A stretch of 64,000 nucleotides of DNA from Aeolococcus sp050734155 (lineage in GTDB: Bacteria; Chloroflexota; Dormibacteria; Aeolococcales; Aeolococcaceae), in contig JBOHUD010000100.1 of the NCBI GenBank assembly GCA_050734155.1, forward strand, positions 1 through 64,000, given 5' to 3'. Within the stretch, counting starts at the first letter, position 1; every line of letters starts with the position of its first letter. Position numbers and translations under genes: made by a program. Under the pieces are notes generated by a model. That model was not told the origin of the DNA and ran no database searches. It saw nothing but the letters and a program-made list of their open reading frames with translations. Below are positions 53,835 to 61,193 of this stretch, piece after piece.

Positions 53835-54976
53835 CGCCAGTGAGCGCCAGAGCGCTGCCCTCGCTTCGCGTCATGGCTGTGGGCATGGTTCTCACCGGGT
53901 GCGGCGGTTTGCAATTGGGTGCGAGCGGCGCGACGCAGCGGCCCTCAGTCGCGTCACCGCAATTCGTATACACGCTACCGAGTGACGATACCGTGCCTTC
54001 CTCTGTGGCTGGAGACCTCACGGGACATGGCGTTTGGTTCCTGTCGGGTACGGACATGACGACCTCGATCTTCTACGTGAGTCCCAATCGGAACGAGGAT
54101 CGAAGCTATCCGCTCAATTCCCACTTCGTCCTGGGCGCTGCCAGTGGAATCGCGGCTGCCCGAGATGGGACCGTATGGGCGGGCGTTGACATGAGCCTGA
54201 TCCACCTTGTACCAGGGACCGGAAGGGCGACGACGTACCGCGTCCCAAGTCCGACCGATAGCCTGGCTGCGGAGTCATACCGACCGCCATCCGTGCGTGG
54301 AACGCACGACATTGTGTCTGTGGCGGTGAGTGGCTCGGGCGAGGTGGCGCTGGCGATATCAGCAGCGGCAGAGGTGGTCGTGCTCAAAGATGGCGGATTC
54401 ACAGCTCGGCCCCTGCCGGCCAATACAGACCCGGTGGACGTCGCATATCTGACTGACGGCACCCTGGGAGTCAACCTCCGCGACTACGACACCCACCATG
54501 TGGATGAGATCGCGACCTTCACATCCAACGGCGTGAGGACCGATAGCGCCGTGGTCTCAGCTCCTCATATGGTGGCCATCGCTAACAAGTTCGTGACAGT
54601 GAGCAACCAACTCACGACTCTGGATGGCCAGGCCCAGGTCAGCGCGTCAATCCCTCTGGGAGTGACCAGCAATTCGTTCCAACCGGTGACCGTGCGGCCG
54701 ATTGCCGTCCTCTCCTCGGGGAATGTGGCACTAGCCAGCAGCGACGGCGTTCTGTTCGCAAATGTCTCCAGTGGGCAGACCATGGATCTCCGGCTTGCTT
54801 CGGTGTCGTGTTATCCATCGATGATTGCGTTACCTCCCGGGGTCACCCTGCTGCCGTCCCCAGCAACCTGTTTCGAAAGCCCCTTGCTGGTTGCCGCTGA
54901 TGCTGCCGGCAATGTCTGGATCGTTGTGCCGGACCATACGAACGAGATCGGGTTGCTCCGGGGAATCACCTTCTAG
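53831..54976 (+). CDS. Lipoprotein with beta-propeller-like domain
   Basis: 381 aa from GTG 53831, overlapping the previous stop as GTGA. Signal LRVMAVGMVLTGCG with lipobox VLTGC. The mature part shows repeated units ending in WxG or AxDGxxW (AAARDGTVWAGVD, AADAAGNVWIVVPD) and alternating short strands, like the virginiamycin-B-lyase/SMP-30 propellers. No catalytic residues were identified. With the broken secreted gene upstream it forms a low-GC pair, probably acquired together. Confidence 0.7.
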   Translation: MTPVSARALPSLRVMAVGMVLTGCGGLQLGASGATQRPSVASPQFVYTLPSDDTVPSSVAGDLTGHGVWFLSGTDMTTSIFYVSPNRNEDRSYPLNSHFVLGAASGIAAARDGTVWAGVDMSLIHLVPGTGRATTYRVPSPTDSLAAESYRPPSVRGTHDIVSVAVSGSGEVALAISAAAEVVVLKDGGFTARPLPANTDPVDVAYLTDGTLGVNLRDYDTHHVDEIATFTSNGVRTDSAVVSAPHMVAIANKFVTVSNQLTTLDGQAQVSASIPLGVTSNSFQPVTVRPIAVLSSGNVALASSDGVLFANVSSGQTMDLRLASVSCYPSMIALPPGVTLLPSPATCFESPLLVAADAAGNVWIVVPDHTNEIGLLRGITF

Positions 54977-55046
54977 TGCGCCGGAATCGCAGTTCCCTGA
55001 GCTGATGTCCGGCGGACGTGTCCACCCTGTCTGCGGTGACCTCGCC

Positions 55047-55052
55047 TACGAT
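55047..55052 (+). promoter_or_regulatory. -10 box (TACGAT)
   Basis: Ends 8 nt before GTG 55061; supports that start. Confidence 0.45.
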
Positions 55053-55060
55053 CGGCTGTC

Positions 55061-56119
55061 GTGAGTGCCGTCGAGGTGACCGGGGCGGCGCAGCGCCAGG
55101 CGTGGCGGGACGGCGTGCTTCCTGGAGTGGAGCAGGTCCGGCCGCAGCTGTGGTCGGTGCCGGTGCCCATCCCCGACAACCCGCTGCGCTACGTCATCGT
55201 GCACCTGCTCGAGCTGGACGACGGCGTGGCCGTGGTCGACACCGGGTGGAACACCGAGACCGCCTGGACGGCGCTGATCGACGGCCTCGCCGTCGCCGGC
55301 TACTCCGTCGCCGACGTGCGCGCGGCGCTGATCACCCACATCCATCCCGACCACTACGGCCTGGCCGGTCGCCTCCGCGAGGCGAGCGGCGCCTGGGTCG
55401 CCCTCCATCCCGCGGACGCGGCGCTGCTTCCCGGCCGCTACGGTGCGGGGATCAGCGCGGTGGTGGCACAGATGCGCGGGCTGCTCGGCGACTGCGGTGT
55501 CCCCGCCGGCGTGATCGCGGAGCTGAGTGAGGCGTCGATGGGGCTGCGCGAGTTCGTCAGCCAGGCGGAGCCGGACGTCCTCCTGGAGCACGGGCGCGCG
55601 GTGGAGTTGCGCGGCTGGGACCTGGTGCCGCTGCACACCCCCGGGCACTCGCCCGGCCATGTCTGCTTCCTCGACCGCGACCGGCGCCTGCTGCTCAGCG
55701 GCGACCACGTCCTGCCCCGGATCAGCCCCAACATCTCCGTGCATGCACAGCAACCGGGCAACCCGCTCGCCGATTTTCTGGACTCGCTGCGCGCCGTTCG
55801 CGACCTCGACGTCGACGAGGTCCTGCCTGCCCACGAGTGGCGCTTCGCCCCCCTGGCCGCCCGCGTCGACGAGCTGCTCGACCACCACGCGCATCGCCTC
55901 GGGGTGATCGCACATGACATCGACGAGCATCCCGGCGCCACCTGCTGGGAGGTGACCCGCCGGCTCCCCTGGTCGCGCTCCTGGGAGCAGATCCGCGGCC
56001 ACATGCGCCGCGCCGCGGTCGGTGAGACGCTGGCGCACCTGGTGCTGCTGGAGAGCCGCGGACGGGTGCGCCGCGCGCCGGGCCGGCCCTGGCGCTGGAC
56101 GGCCGCAGGGCTGGCTTGA
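55061..56119 (+). CDS. MBL-fold metallo-hydrolase
   Basis: 352 aa from GTG 55061. Metal motifs: THIHPDHYGLAG (HxHxDH, about 92), HTPGHSPGHVCFLD (about 190), LLSGDHVLP (bridging Asp) and LPAHEWRF (last His). The C-terminal 90 residues form a winged-helix-like tail (CWEVTRRLPW, RRAAVGETLAHLVLLESRGRVRR), as in LACTB2/ETHE1-related hydrolases with C-terminal extensions. Substrate unknown, cytoplasmic. A downstream hypothetical overlaps its stop by TTGA. Confidence 0.92.
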   Translation: MSAVEVTGAAQRQAWRDGVLPGVEQVRPQLWSVPVPIPDNPLRYVIVHLLELDDGVAVVDTGWNTETAWTALIDGLAVAGYSVADVRAALITHIHPDHYGLAGRLREASGAWVALHPADAALLPGRYGAGISAVVAQMRGLLGDCGVPAGVIAELSEASMGLREFVSQAEPDVLLEHGRAVELRGWDLVPLHTPGHSPGHVCFLDRDRRLLLSGDHVLPRISPNISVHAQQPGNPLADFLDSLRAVRDLDVDEVLPAHEWRFAPLAARVDELLDHHAHRLGVIAHDIDEHPGATCWEVTRRLPWSRSWEQIRGHMRRAAVGETLAHLVLLESRGRVRRAPGRPWRWTAAGLA

Positions 56120-56853
56120 CGGGTGCGCCCGGCCGCCTCACCATGACCGGAGATTGGGGCATCGAGGAGGAGTCCGTGTTCCGACGACGCCCGCGGCCTG
56201 CCCCCGGAGACCCCTCGCTGACCCCGTCCGGCAGACAGAGATGTGCGGCCCGGGGATGCCGGCGTCGTGATGGCACGCAGTGCAGCTACATCGACAAGCG
56301 CTCGCGGCACTGCCCGACGGCGTGGTGCCCGGACCACCTCGTGGCGGTCGCCGGCATCGGCCTCTGCCGGCGCCACGCGTCGACCATGCGGGCGATCGAG
56401 GGGTCCGAGATGATCACCGGGATGCCCGACTTCGACGACCGCGCCCCCTCCCTGGTGGGATGGATCGGCGGCCAGCTCGACGCCCCCATCCGCGAGCTCC
56501 TCGCCCGCCTGGCGCCGAACCGGGGCGCGGCGCTGGCCGTCGATCCGGTGACCCTGGTGCTCACCGCAGAGGGCGGCCCGCGCCACTGGTCCAAGACCTG
56601 GAAGCTGCGCGACCCGAGCGGCGCGCTGCAGCGCGTCTCCATCGAGGTCGAGGAGGGGGGCGACGGCCACGTCGGGGCGCGCGTCGGCGGCGAGCTCATC
56701 GGCCAGGGGATGCCCCCGTGGATCGAGCGCCGCCGGACGGGACAGCGCGCCGATGCCGCCACCGACCTGGCGGAGCGGCGCGAGTTCTCCATGGCGATGG
56801 CGCGCTCCATCGAGCTGGTGATGACCGGCCGGGAGGTCGTGGCCGGCGATTGA
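56116..56853 (+). CDS. Hypothetical protein with Cys/His-rich N-terminal domain
   Basis: 245 aa from TTG 56116 (overlapping the previous stop as TTGA); ATG 56143 is the alternative. A Cys/His cluster CAARGCRRRDGTQC...HCPTAWCPDH...CRRHAST (about 43-90) looks like a B-box-type zinc-binding module. The remainder has no recognised domain; a beta-rich segment VTLVLTAEGGPRHWSKTWKLRDP precedes an acidic helix. It overlaps the GNAT gene by TTGA, forming a three-gene operon. Confidence 0.6.
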   Translation: MTGAPGRLTMTGDWGIEEESVFRRRPRPAPGDPSLTPSGRQRCAARGCRRRDGTQCSYIDKRSRHCPTAWCPDHLVAVAGIGLCRRHASTMRAIEGSEMITGMPDFDDRAPSLVGWIGGQLDAPIRELLARLAPNRGAALAVDPVTLVLTAEGGPRHWSKTWKLRDPSGALQRVSIEVEEGGDGHVGARVGGELIGQGMPPWIERRRTGQRADAATDLAERREFSMAMARSIELVMTGREVVAGD

Positions 56854-57392
56854 GCGAGGTCGACATCGGCTGGAGCGAGGGGGCCATGGAGCGCGAGGAC
56901 CGCGTGGACGTGGTCTGGGCCGCCTGGCGCGCCGCCTACCCACACATCTTCTCCCGGTCGGAGATCGACGGCATCTTCGAAGGCAGCCTCGAGGGCGAGG
57001 GCAGCTGGGTGGGGGCGAGGCTGGCCCCCGCGGGAACCCTGGCGGCACGGCGCGCCGGGCGCCTGGTGGGGCTGGCCGGCCTGGGACTGCTCCGCAACGG
57101 CGATGGCGAGCTTGCCGCCCTCTACGTGGTCCCCCAGCTGCAGGGACAGGGCATCGGCTCAGCCCTCTGGGATCGCTCGCTGGCCGAGCTCCAGGGGCGC
57201 GCCTGCCGTCGCCTGGAGGTGTGGACGCTGGCTCGGTCGCACGCCCGGCGCTTCTACGAGGCCCGCGGCTGCATCGCCTTCGCCGAGGGGAGCTTCACGG
57301 TGGCGGGCCACCGCGAGGTCGCCGTCGGCTACACCCGGGACATCTCCGAGAACGCGGCCGCCACCCTCTCGGAGTCGACGCCGACGCGATAG
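56850..57392 (+). CDS. GNAT-family acetyltransferase
   Basis: 180 aa from TTG 56850 (TTGA overlap). Acetyl-CoA motif AALYVVPQLQGQGIGSALWDRSL (Q/RxxGxG/A) at about 88-110, RRLEVWTLARSHARRFYEARGC near the C-terminus. An AAWRAAYPHIFSRSEIDGIF start is shared by many small GNATs. Substrate unknown. Its 3' end overlaps the convergent membrane-protein gene by 64 nt. Confidence 0.88.
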   Translation: MSEVDIGWSEGAMEREDRVDVVWAAWRAAYPHIFSRSEIDGIFEGSLEGEGSWVGARLAPAGTLAARRAGRLVGLAGLGLLRNGDGELAALYVVPQLQGQGIGSALWDRSLAELQGRACRRLEVWTLARSHARRFYEARGCIAFAEGSFTVAGHREVAVGYTRDISENAAATLSESTPTR

Positions 57393-57955
57393 CCGATGCG
57401 CTGGATCTCCTTGGGTGCGAGAGGGTCGCCGGGGGCGTACCCCTCGAACAGGACGGCGGGGATGGTCAGCTGGAGAACCCGGCGCTCTGCCTGGGCGCGC
57501 TCGAAGCAGCGGCGCACATGGTCGAGGCGGAGCAGGACGGTGGCGGTGATGGCGCTGACCAGAGCCACCAACGCGACCCGGAGCCCGGCTGCGATGTAGA
57601 GGCCGCTGGCCGCGATCATCATTGACTCGACGAGCAGGATCACCCGGCGGCTGCCGATCCGGAGCCGTCCCAGGCGCAGCACCAGCGCCCCCTCGAAGAT
57701 GGCCGCGGCGACGACCCACACCGCCAGCGCGCTCCAGGTGGCCGCTCCCGGCAGGGTGAGCTGCCCGACGCCGGGGATCACCAGGTTGGTCGGGATGGAC
57801 AGGGTGGGGGCGGCGAGCACCAGCACGACCACGAACGCGATCCGGAAGAGCAGGCAGAGCTGGGCCACCCGGACCGCGGTGGGGGCGAGGAAGCGCCGGC
57901 GCGGCAGCCGGGGCACGCCGATGGGGCGCGAGGTCGGTGGGTGCGAACGCTTCAC
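57329..57955 (-). CDS. Membrane protein, hypothetical
   Basis: 208 aa from GTG 57955, with TACGCT 9 nt upstream. Four hydrophobic segments: AQLCLLFRIAFVVVLVLAA, TWSALAVWVVAAAIFEGALVL, RRVILLVESMMIAASGLYIAAG and VALVALVSAITATVLL. A cytosolic C-terminal part follows (RRCFERAQAERRVLQL...). No known family recognised. Confidence 0.6.
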   Translation of the reverse strand: MKRSHPPTSRPIGVPRLPRRRFLAPTAVRVAQLCLLFRIAFVVVLVLAAPTLSIPTNLVIPGVGQLTLPGAATWSALAVWVVAAAIFEGALVLRLGRLRIGSRRVILLVESMMIAASGLYIAAGLRVALVALVSAITATVLLRLDHVRRCFERAQAERRVLQLTIPAVLFEGYAPGDPLAPKEIQRIGYRVGVDSERVAAAFSEMSRV

Positions 57956-57964
57956 GGCGCTTGC

Positions 57965-57970
57965 AGCGTA
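57965..57970 (-). promoter_or_regulatory. -10 box (TACGCT)
   Basis: Minus strand, 9 nt from GTG 57955. Confidence 0.35.
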
Positions 57971-58136
57971 GGCCGGCTGGAGGGCTCCGACGTGGCGGGA
58001 ATGTGACGGCCGTTGCACGACTCGTCGCTGAACGGTCCGGATGTGATCGTTTTGTAACACGCGGCTGGCCTCGCCGGACCGCAGCCGGGCAGCCGTCACA
58101 CCCCCTGAGTGTCTCCCGTGACGGCTCCCGGGCTGC

Positions 58137-58142
58137 TAGGTT
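58137..58142 (+). promoter_or_regulatory. -10 box (TAGGTT)
   Basis: Plus strand, 9 nt from ATG 58152 of the Nudix regulator. Confidence 0.4.
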
Positions 58143-58151
58143 GGCTTCACC

Positions 58152-58868
58152 ATGGAGAGGCAGATGCACGCCGTCAACAGCGCGGGGTTTGCCTCGCCGG
58201 CCGGGCTGACCGCGCTGCCCGTGGTGCTGGCCCCGGTCGCCGGCCGGCTGCACGTCCTGCTGGTGCGGCGCGAGGAGCAGCCGCAGGGCGGCATGTGGTC
58301 GCTGCCCGGCGGCTTCATGAGCGGCGCCGAGCATCCCGAGGAGACGGCGCAGCGCAAGCTCACCGAGAAGACCGGCGTCGGCGCCGTGTACATGGAGCAG
58401 CTGCAGACCTACGGCGACCCCACCCGCGACCCGCGCGGATGGATCCCGTCGGTCGCGTACCTCGGTCTCATCGACGCCGCCGTGCTGCGCGAGGAGGAGT
58501 CGGCGGCGCGCTGGGTGCCGGTCGACGCCCTGCCCGCCCTGGCGTTCGACCACGCCGCCGTGATCGCCGACGCCGTCGATCGGCTGCGCGGCAAGGTGTG
58601 GTGGTCGAACATCGCTGTCGGCCTGCTTCCCGAGCGCTTCACCATGCCCCAGGCGCGCCGGGTGTTCGAGGCCATCAGCGGGGTCACCTACGAGCCCTCC
58701 AACTTCCGGCGCGGGCTCGAGCAGTCCGGGCTGGTCCGCGCCACCGGGCGGGTCGTCAAGAACGGGCCGGGACGCCCCGCTGCGCTCTACGAGTTCGTTG
58801 ACCGGCAACCGGCGTGGAGCACGCGGCGGTCGAGGGTCCCGGCCACGGTGCGCACCGCTGCGCGCTGA
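58152..58868 (+). CDS. Nudix-domain transcriptional regulator (NrtR-like)
   Basis: 238 aa. Nudix-like domain (about 20-135) with GGFMSGAEHPEETAQRKLTEKTGV: the catalytic box REUxEExGU reads RKLTEKTGV, so two of the metal-binding glutamates are changed and hydrolysis is unlikely. A C-terminal winged helix (about 150-220) carries MPQARRVFEAISGVTYEPSNFRRGLEQSGLVRATG. This is the layout of NrtR, which senses ADP-ribose and controls NAD metabolism. No NAD genes are adjacent. Preceded by a 190-bp gap possibly holding its operator. Confidence 0.88.
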   Translation: MERQMHAVNSAGFASPAGLTALPVVLAPVAGRLHVLLVRREEQPQGGMWSLPGGFMSGAEHPEETAQRKLTEKTGVGAVYMEQLQTYGDPTRDPRGWIPSVAYLGLIDAAVLREEESAARWVPVDALPALAFDHAAVIADAVDRLRGKVWWSNIAVGLLPERFTMPQARRVFEAISGVTYEPSNFRRGLEQSGLVRATGRVVKNGPGRPAALYEFVDRQPAWSTRRSRVPATVRTAAR

Positions 58869-59900
58869 TCATGTGTTGGGGCGTTCGACCAGGGTGGCGT
58901 TGAGGGTGATCGTCCTGCCCGCGCGCCGCACCGTGCAGACGATGGTGTCGCCCACCTTGTGGGGCTGGATGAGCCCTCCCAGGGTGACCCCGTTGTCGAT
59001 GGCCACGCCGTCGATGGCGACCAGGATGTCGCCGGCCGCGAGCCCGGCCTGGGCCGCCGGGGTCCCGGCGCGCACCGACTTGACGTAGACGCCGGGGCCG
59101 TCGAAGGCGGTGCCGTTCTCGATCGCGCTGATGCTGGTCAGGTAGTCGACGCCGAGGAAGGGGTGCTCCACCTTCCTGTGGCCGATCAGGCTCTCGGCGA
59201 CGTAGCGGGCCAGGTCGGCGGGGATGCTGTAGCCGATGTTGGTGGCGTTGCCGGCGGTGGCCACGTTGACGCCGACCACAGTCCCGGCGGTGTCGGCCAG
59301 CGGGCCGCCGCTGTTGCCGGGGTTGATCGAGGCGTCGGTCTGGAGCACATCCTCCAGCGTCTCCGACGACGACCCGGCCTCGCCGCTCGCCTGGATGGTG
59401 CGGTGCAGCGCGCTGATCACCCCGACTGTGACCGAGCCCTGGTCGCCGAGCGGCGAGCCGATGGCGATGACCGCTTCCCCGACCGTGAGCTTCGACGATG
59501 TCCCGAACGTGGCCTGGGGCAGCGAGGTGGAGGGCACGCTGACCACGGCGATGTCGTCGAGCGGGTCGGTCCCCACCAACTTGGCCGCGAACTGATGTCC
59601 GTCGGGCATGACCACGTGCAGCGCGCTCGAGCCGGCGACGACGTGGTTGTTGGTGACCAGGTAGCTGAGCGACGCGTCCCTGGCGATCACGAAGCCGCTG
59701 CCCAGCGACGAGGAGCTCTTCAGCGTGGCGATGATGGTCCCCACCGCCGGCCCCAGCCGGTTGGCCACGTCGACGGCGGCGGTGGTGGGAGCCTTGGCGG
59801 GGCTGGCGTTGACATGCACCTCGGCGACGCCCGGCCCGGTCTGCGGGCGGGCCGCGGCGAAGACCACCAGCCCGCCGACCACCAGTCCCACCACCAGCAT
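58869..59900 (-). CDS. HtrA/DegP-like serine protease with PDZ domain
   Basis: 343 aa from ATG 59900. TM LVVGLVVGGLVVFAAA, then a trypsin-like domain: His in YLVTNNHVVAG, Asp in TDPLDDIAVVSV, Ser in INPGNSGGPLAD. A PDZ domain (GPGVYVKSVRAGTPAAQAGLAAGDILVAIDG) ends the protein. An in-frame Pro-rich segment upstream (PPPPTPPGW, to about 60050) has the character of the usual cytosolic N-terminal tail but contains no ATG/GTG/TTG; the true start may use a rare codon there. Envelope protein quality control. Confidence 0.93.
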   Translation of the reverse strand: MLVVGLVVGGLVVFAAARPQTGPGVAEVHVNASPAKAPTTAAVDVANRLGPAVGTIIATLKSSSSLGSGFVIARDASLSYLVTNNHVVAGSSALHVVMPDGHQFAAKLVGTDPLDDIAVVSVPSTSLPQATFGTSSKLTVGEAVIAIGSPLGDQGSVTVGVISALHRTIQASGEAGSSSETLEDVLQTDASINPGNSGGPLADTAGTVVGVNVATAGNATNIGYSIPADLARYVAESLIGHRKVEHPFLGVDYLTSISAIENGTAFDGPGVYVKSVRAGTPAAQAGLAAGDILVAIDGVAIDNGVTLGGLIQPHKVGDTIVCTVRRAGRTITLNATLVERPNT

Positions 59901-60062
59901 CGCCAGGCCGCCCCGCCAGCCCGGCCCGGGGCGACGCCGGCCTGTCTGCGGTGGCGCAGCGGGCGCCGCCGGCCGGTCGTGGAGCGCAGGTTGGTGGGGG
60001 CGCCAGCCCGGCGGAGTTGGCGGCGGGGGCGGGAAGGTTCCCTCAAGCTGGTCGATGGCACC

Positions 60063-60068
60063 TATTGT
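60063..60068 (+). promoter_or_regulatory. -10 box (TATTGT)
   Basis: 9 nt before ATG 60078 of a mini-ORF. Confidence 0.35.
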
Positions 60069-60077
60069 GGCCCGCGA

Positions 60078-60113
60078 ATGCTGCGGAGCGACCTCTCGGC
60101 CGGCGCGTGGTGA
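60078..60113 (+). CDS. Leaderless 11-codon mini-ORF coupled to PLD gene
   Basis: ATG 60078 encodes MLRSDLSAGAW and stops at TGA 60111-60113, overlapping GTG 60110 of the PLD-family gene as GTGA. The layout is the same as at 8708-8755. It probably serves to bring ribosomes to a start that has no Shine-Dalgarno. Confidence 0.35.
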   Translation: MLRSDLSAGAW

Positions 60114-61165
60114 GCCGGCTCACCTGCGCGCTGGGGCCGGATGCCGCGGGCACTCTGCTGCATCGCTTCATGGAATCGGCCGAGACCCGGCTCGACGTCG
60201 CCGTCTACGAGGCCGGACCCAGCTACGGCTGGCTCTTCCCACGCGCCGTCGAGCGCGGCGTGCGCGTCCGGCTGCTCCTCGACGGCCACGGCGGCGCCAA
60301 CCAGGGCTGCTTCGAGGAGCTCCGCTCCGCCCGCCGCCGGGGCGTGGTGGTGCCCTGCCGGGTGCGCCGCCGCCACGGCCTCCGCGAGGCCCACTGGAAG
60401 CTGATCGTCGCCGACGGCGACCGTCTGGCCGTGGGCACCGGCAACCTCATCGCCCGTGACGCTCCCGCCGACAGGCACGGCCGGTTGCCCCCGGACGCGC
60501 CGCCGCTGGCGGGCACGCGGGAATGGTGGGCGTTCGTGGACGGCGCCCCCACGCTGGCGGCGGCGGCGCGGGCGCGGATCACCGCGGTGTGGCGGGAGGC
60601 GGCGCCCCCGCCGCCGGTGTGGGCGGTCGAGCGCGTCCTGGAAGCCCCCCCGGTGGGCTCTCCCAAGCCCGCTGTCCCGCCCCTCCAGGTGGAGGTGTCG
60701 CCGCGCCGCCTCCAGCTGGCCGGCGACGCGCGCGAGGTCCTCACCGTCATCGAGGCGATGCTCGAGGGCCCCACCCGGCGCTGCCTGGTCACCGTCCCCT
60801 ACATCCACACCTGGGCGCACGAGGTCCGCCCCCTCCTGGAGCGGCTCGCCGAGCTCCGCCACGGCGGCGCCGACGTGCGCGTGCTGCTGGGCGCGATCCC
60901 GGCCGGCGGCGACGTGGCCACCCTCCGCGACCGCGGGGTGCCGGCCCGGGTCATGGACCCGTTGCGCTGCACCACCGGCCACGCCAAGGGCCTGGTGGTC
61001 GACCGCAGCGTCCTGGTGATGTCGTCGAACTGGAGCGCCGGAGGGCTGGGGGCGTCGCTGGAGGCCGGCCTGCGCATCGACCATGCCGCCGCCACCGCCT
61101 ACTTCGCCGACGCGTTCGAGCGAGATTGGACGGTCGCCGAGCCCGCCTGGAACGGCCGCGGTTGA
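60110..61165 (+). CDS. Phospholipase-D-family protein
   Basis: 351 aa from GTG 60110 (GTG 60107 also in frame). Two HKD-type motifs: EAHWKLIVADGDRLAVGTGN (H-x-K, with D) at about 90 and CTTGHAKGLVVDRSVLVMSSNWS (H-x-K-x4-D) at about 285. The N-terminal part HRFMESAETRLDVAVYEAGPSYGWLFP and VRLLLDGHGGANQGC fit the PLD fold, half-domain spacing included. Substrate (phospholipid or nucleic acid) unknown; the two HKD motifs indicate a single-chain catalytic pair. No signal peptide. Confidence 0.85.
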   Translation: MSRLTCALGPDAAGTLLHRFMESAETRLDVAVYEAGPSYGWLFPRAVERGVRVRLLLDGHGGANQGCFEELRSARRRGVVVPCRVRRRHGLREAHWKLIVADGDRLAVGTGNLIARDAPADRHGRLPPDAPPLAGTREWWAFVDGAPTLAAAARARITAVWREAAPPPPVWAVERVLEAPPVGSPKPAVPPLQVEVSPRRLQLAGDAREVLTVIEAMLEGPTRRCLVTVPYIHTWAHEVRPLLERLAELRHGGADVRVLLGAIPAGGDVATLRDRGVPARVMDPLRCTTGHAKGLVVDRSVLVMSSNWSAGGLGASLEAGLRIDHAAATAYFADAFERDWTVAEPAWNGRG

Positions 61166-61181
61166 AGCAGGGGAGCCGGGG

Positions 61182-61187
61182 TATCCT
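61182..61187 (+). promoter_or_regulatory. -10 box (TATCCT) for lon
   Basis: Ends 6 nt before ATG 61194, so lon is probably leaderless. No HAIR/CIRCE-type operator was noticed nearby. Confidence 0.45.
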
Positions 61188-61193
61188 CGCCCC

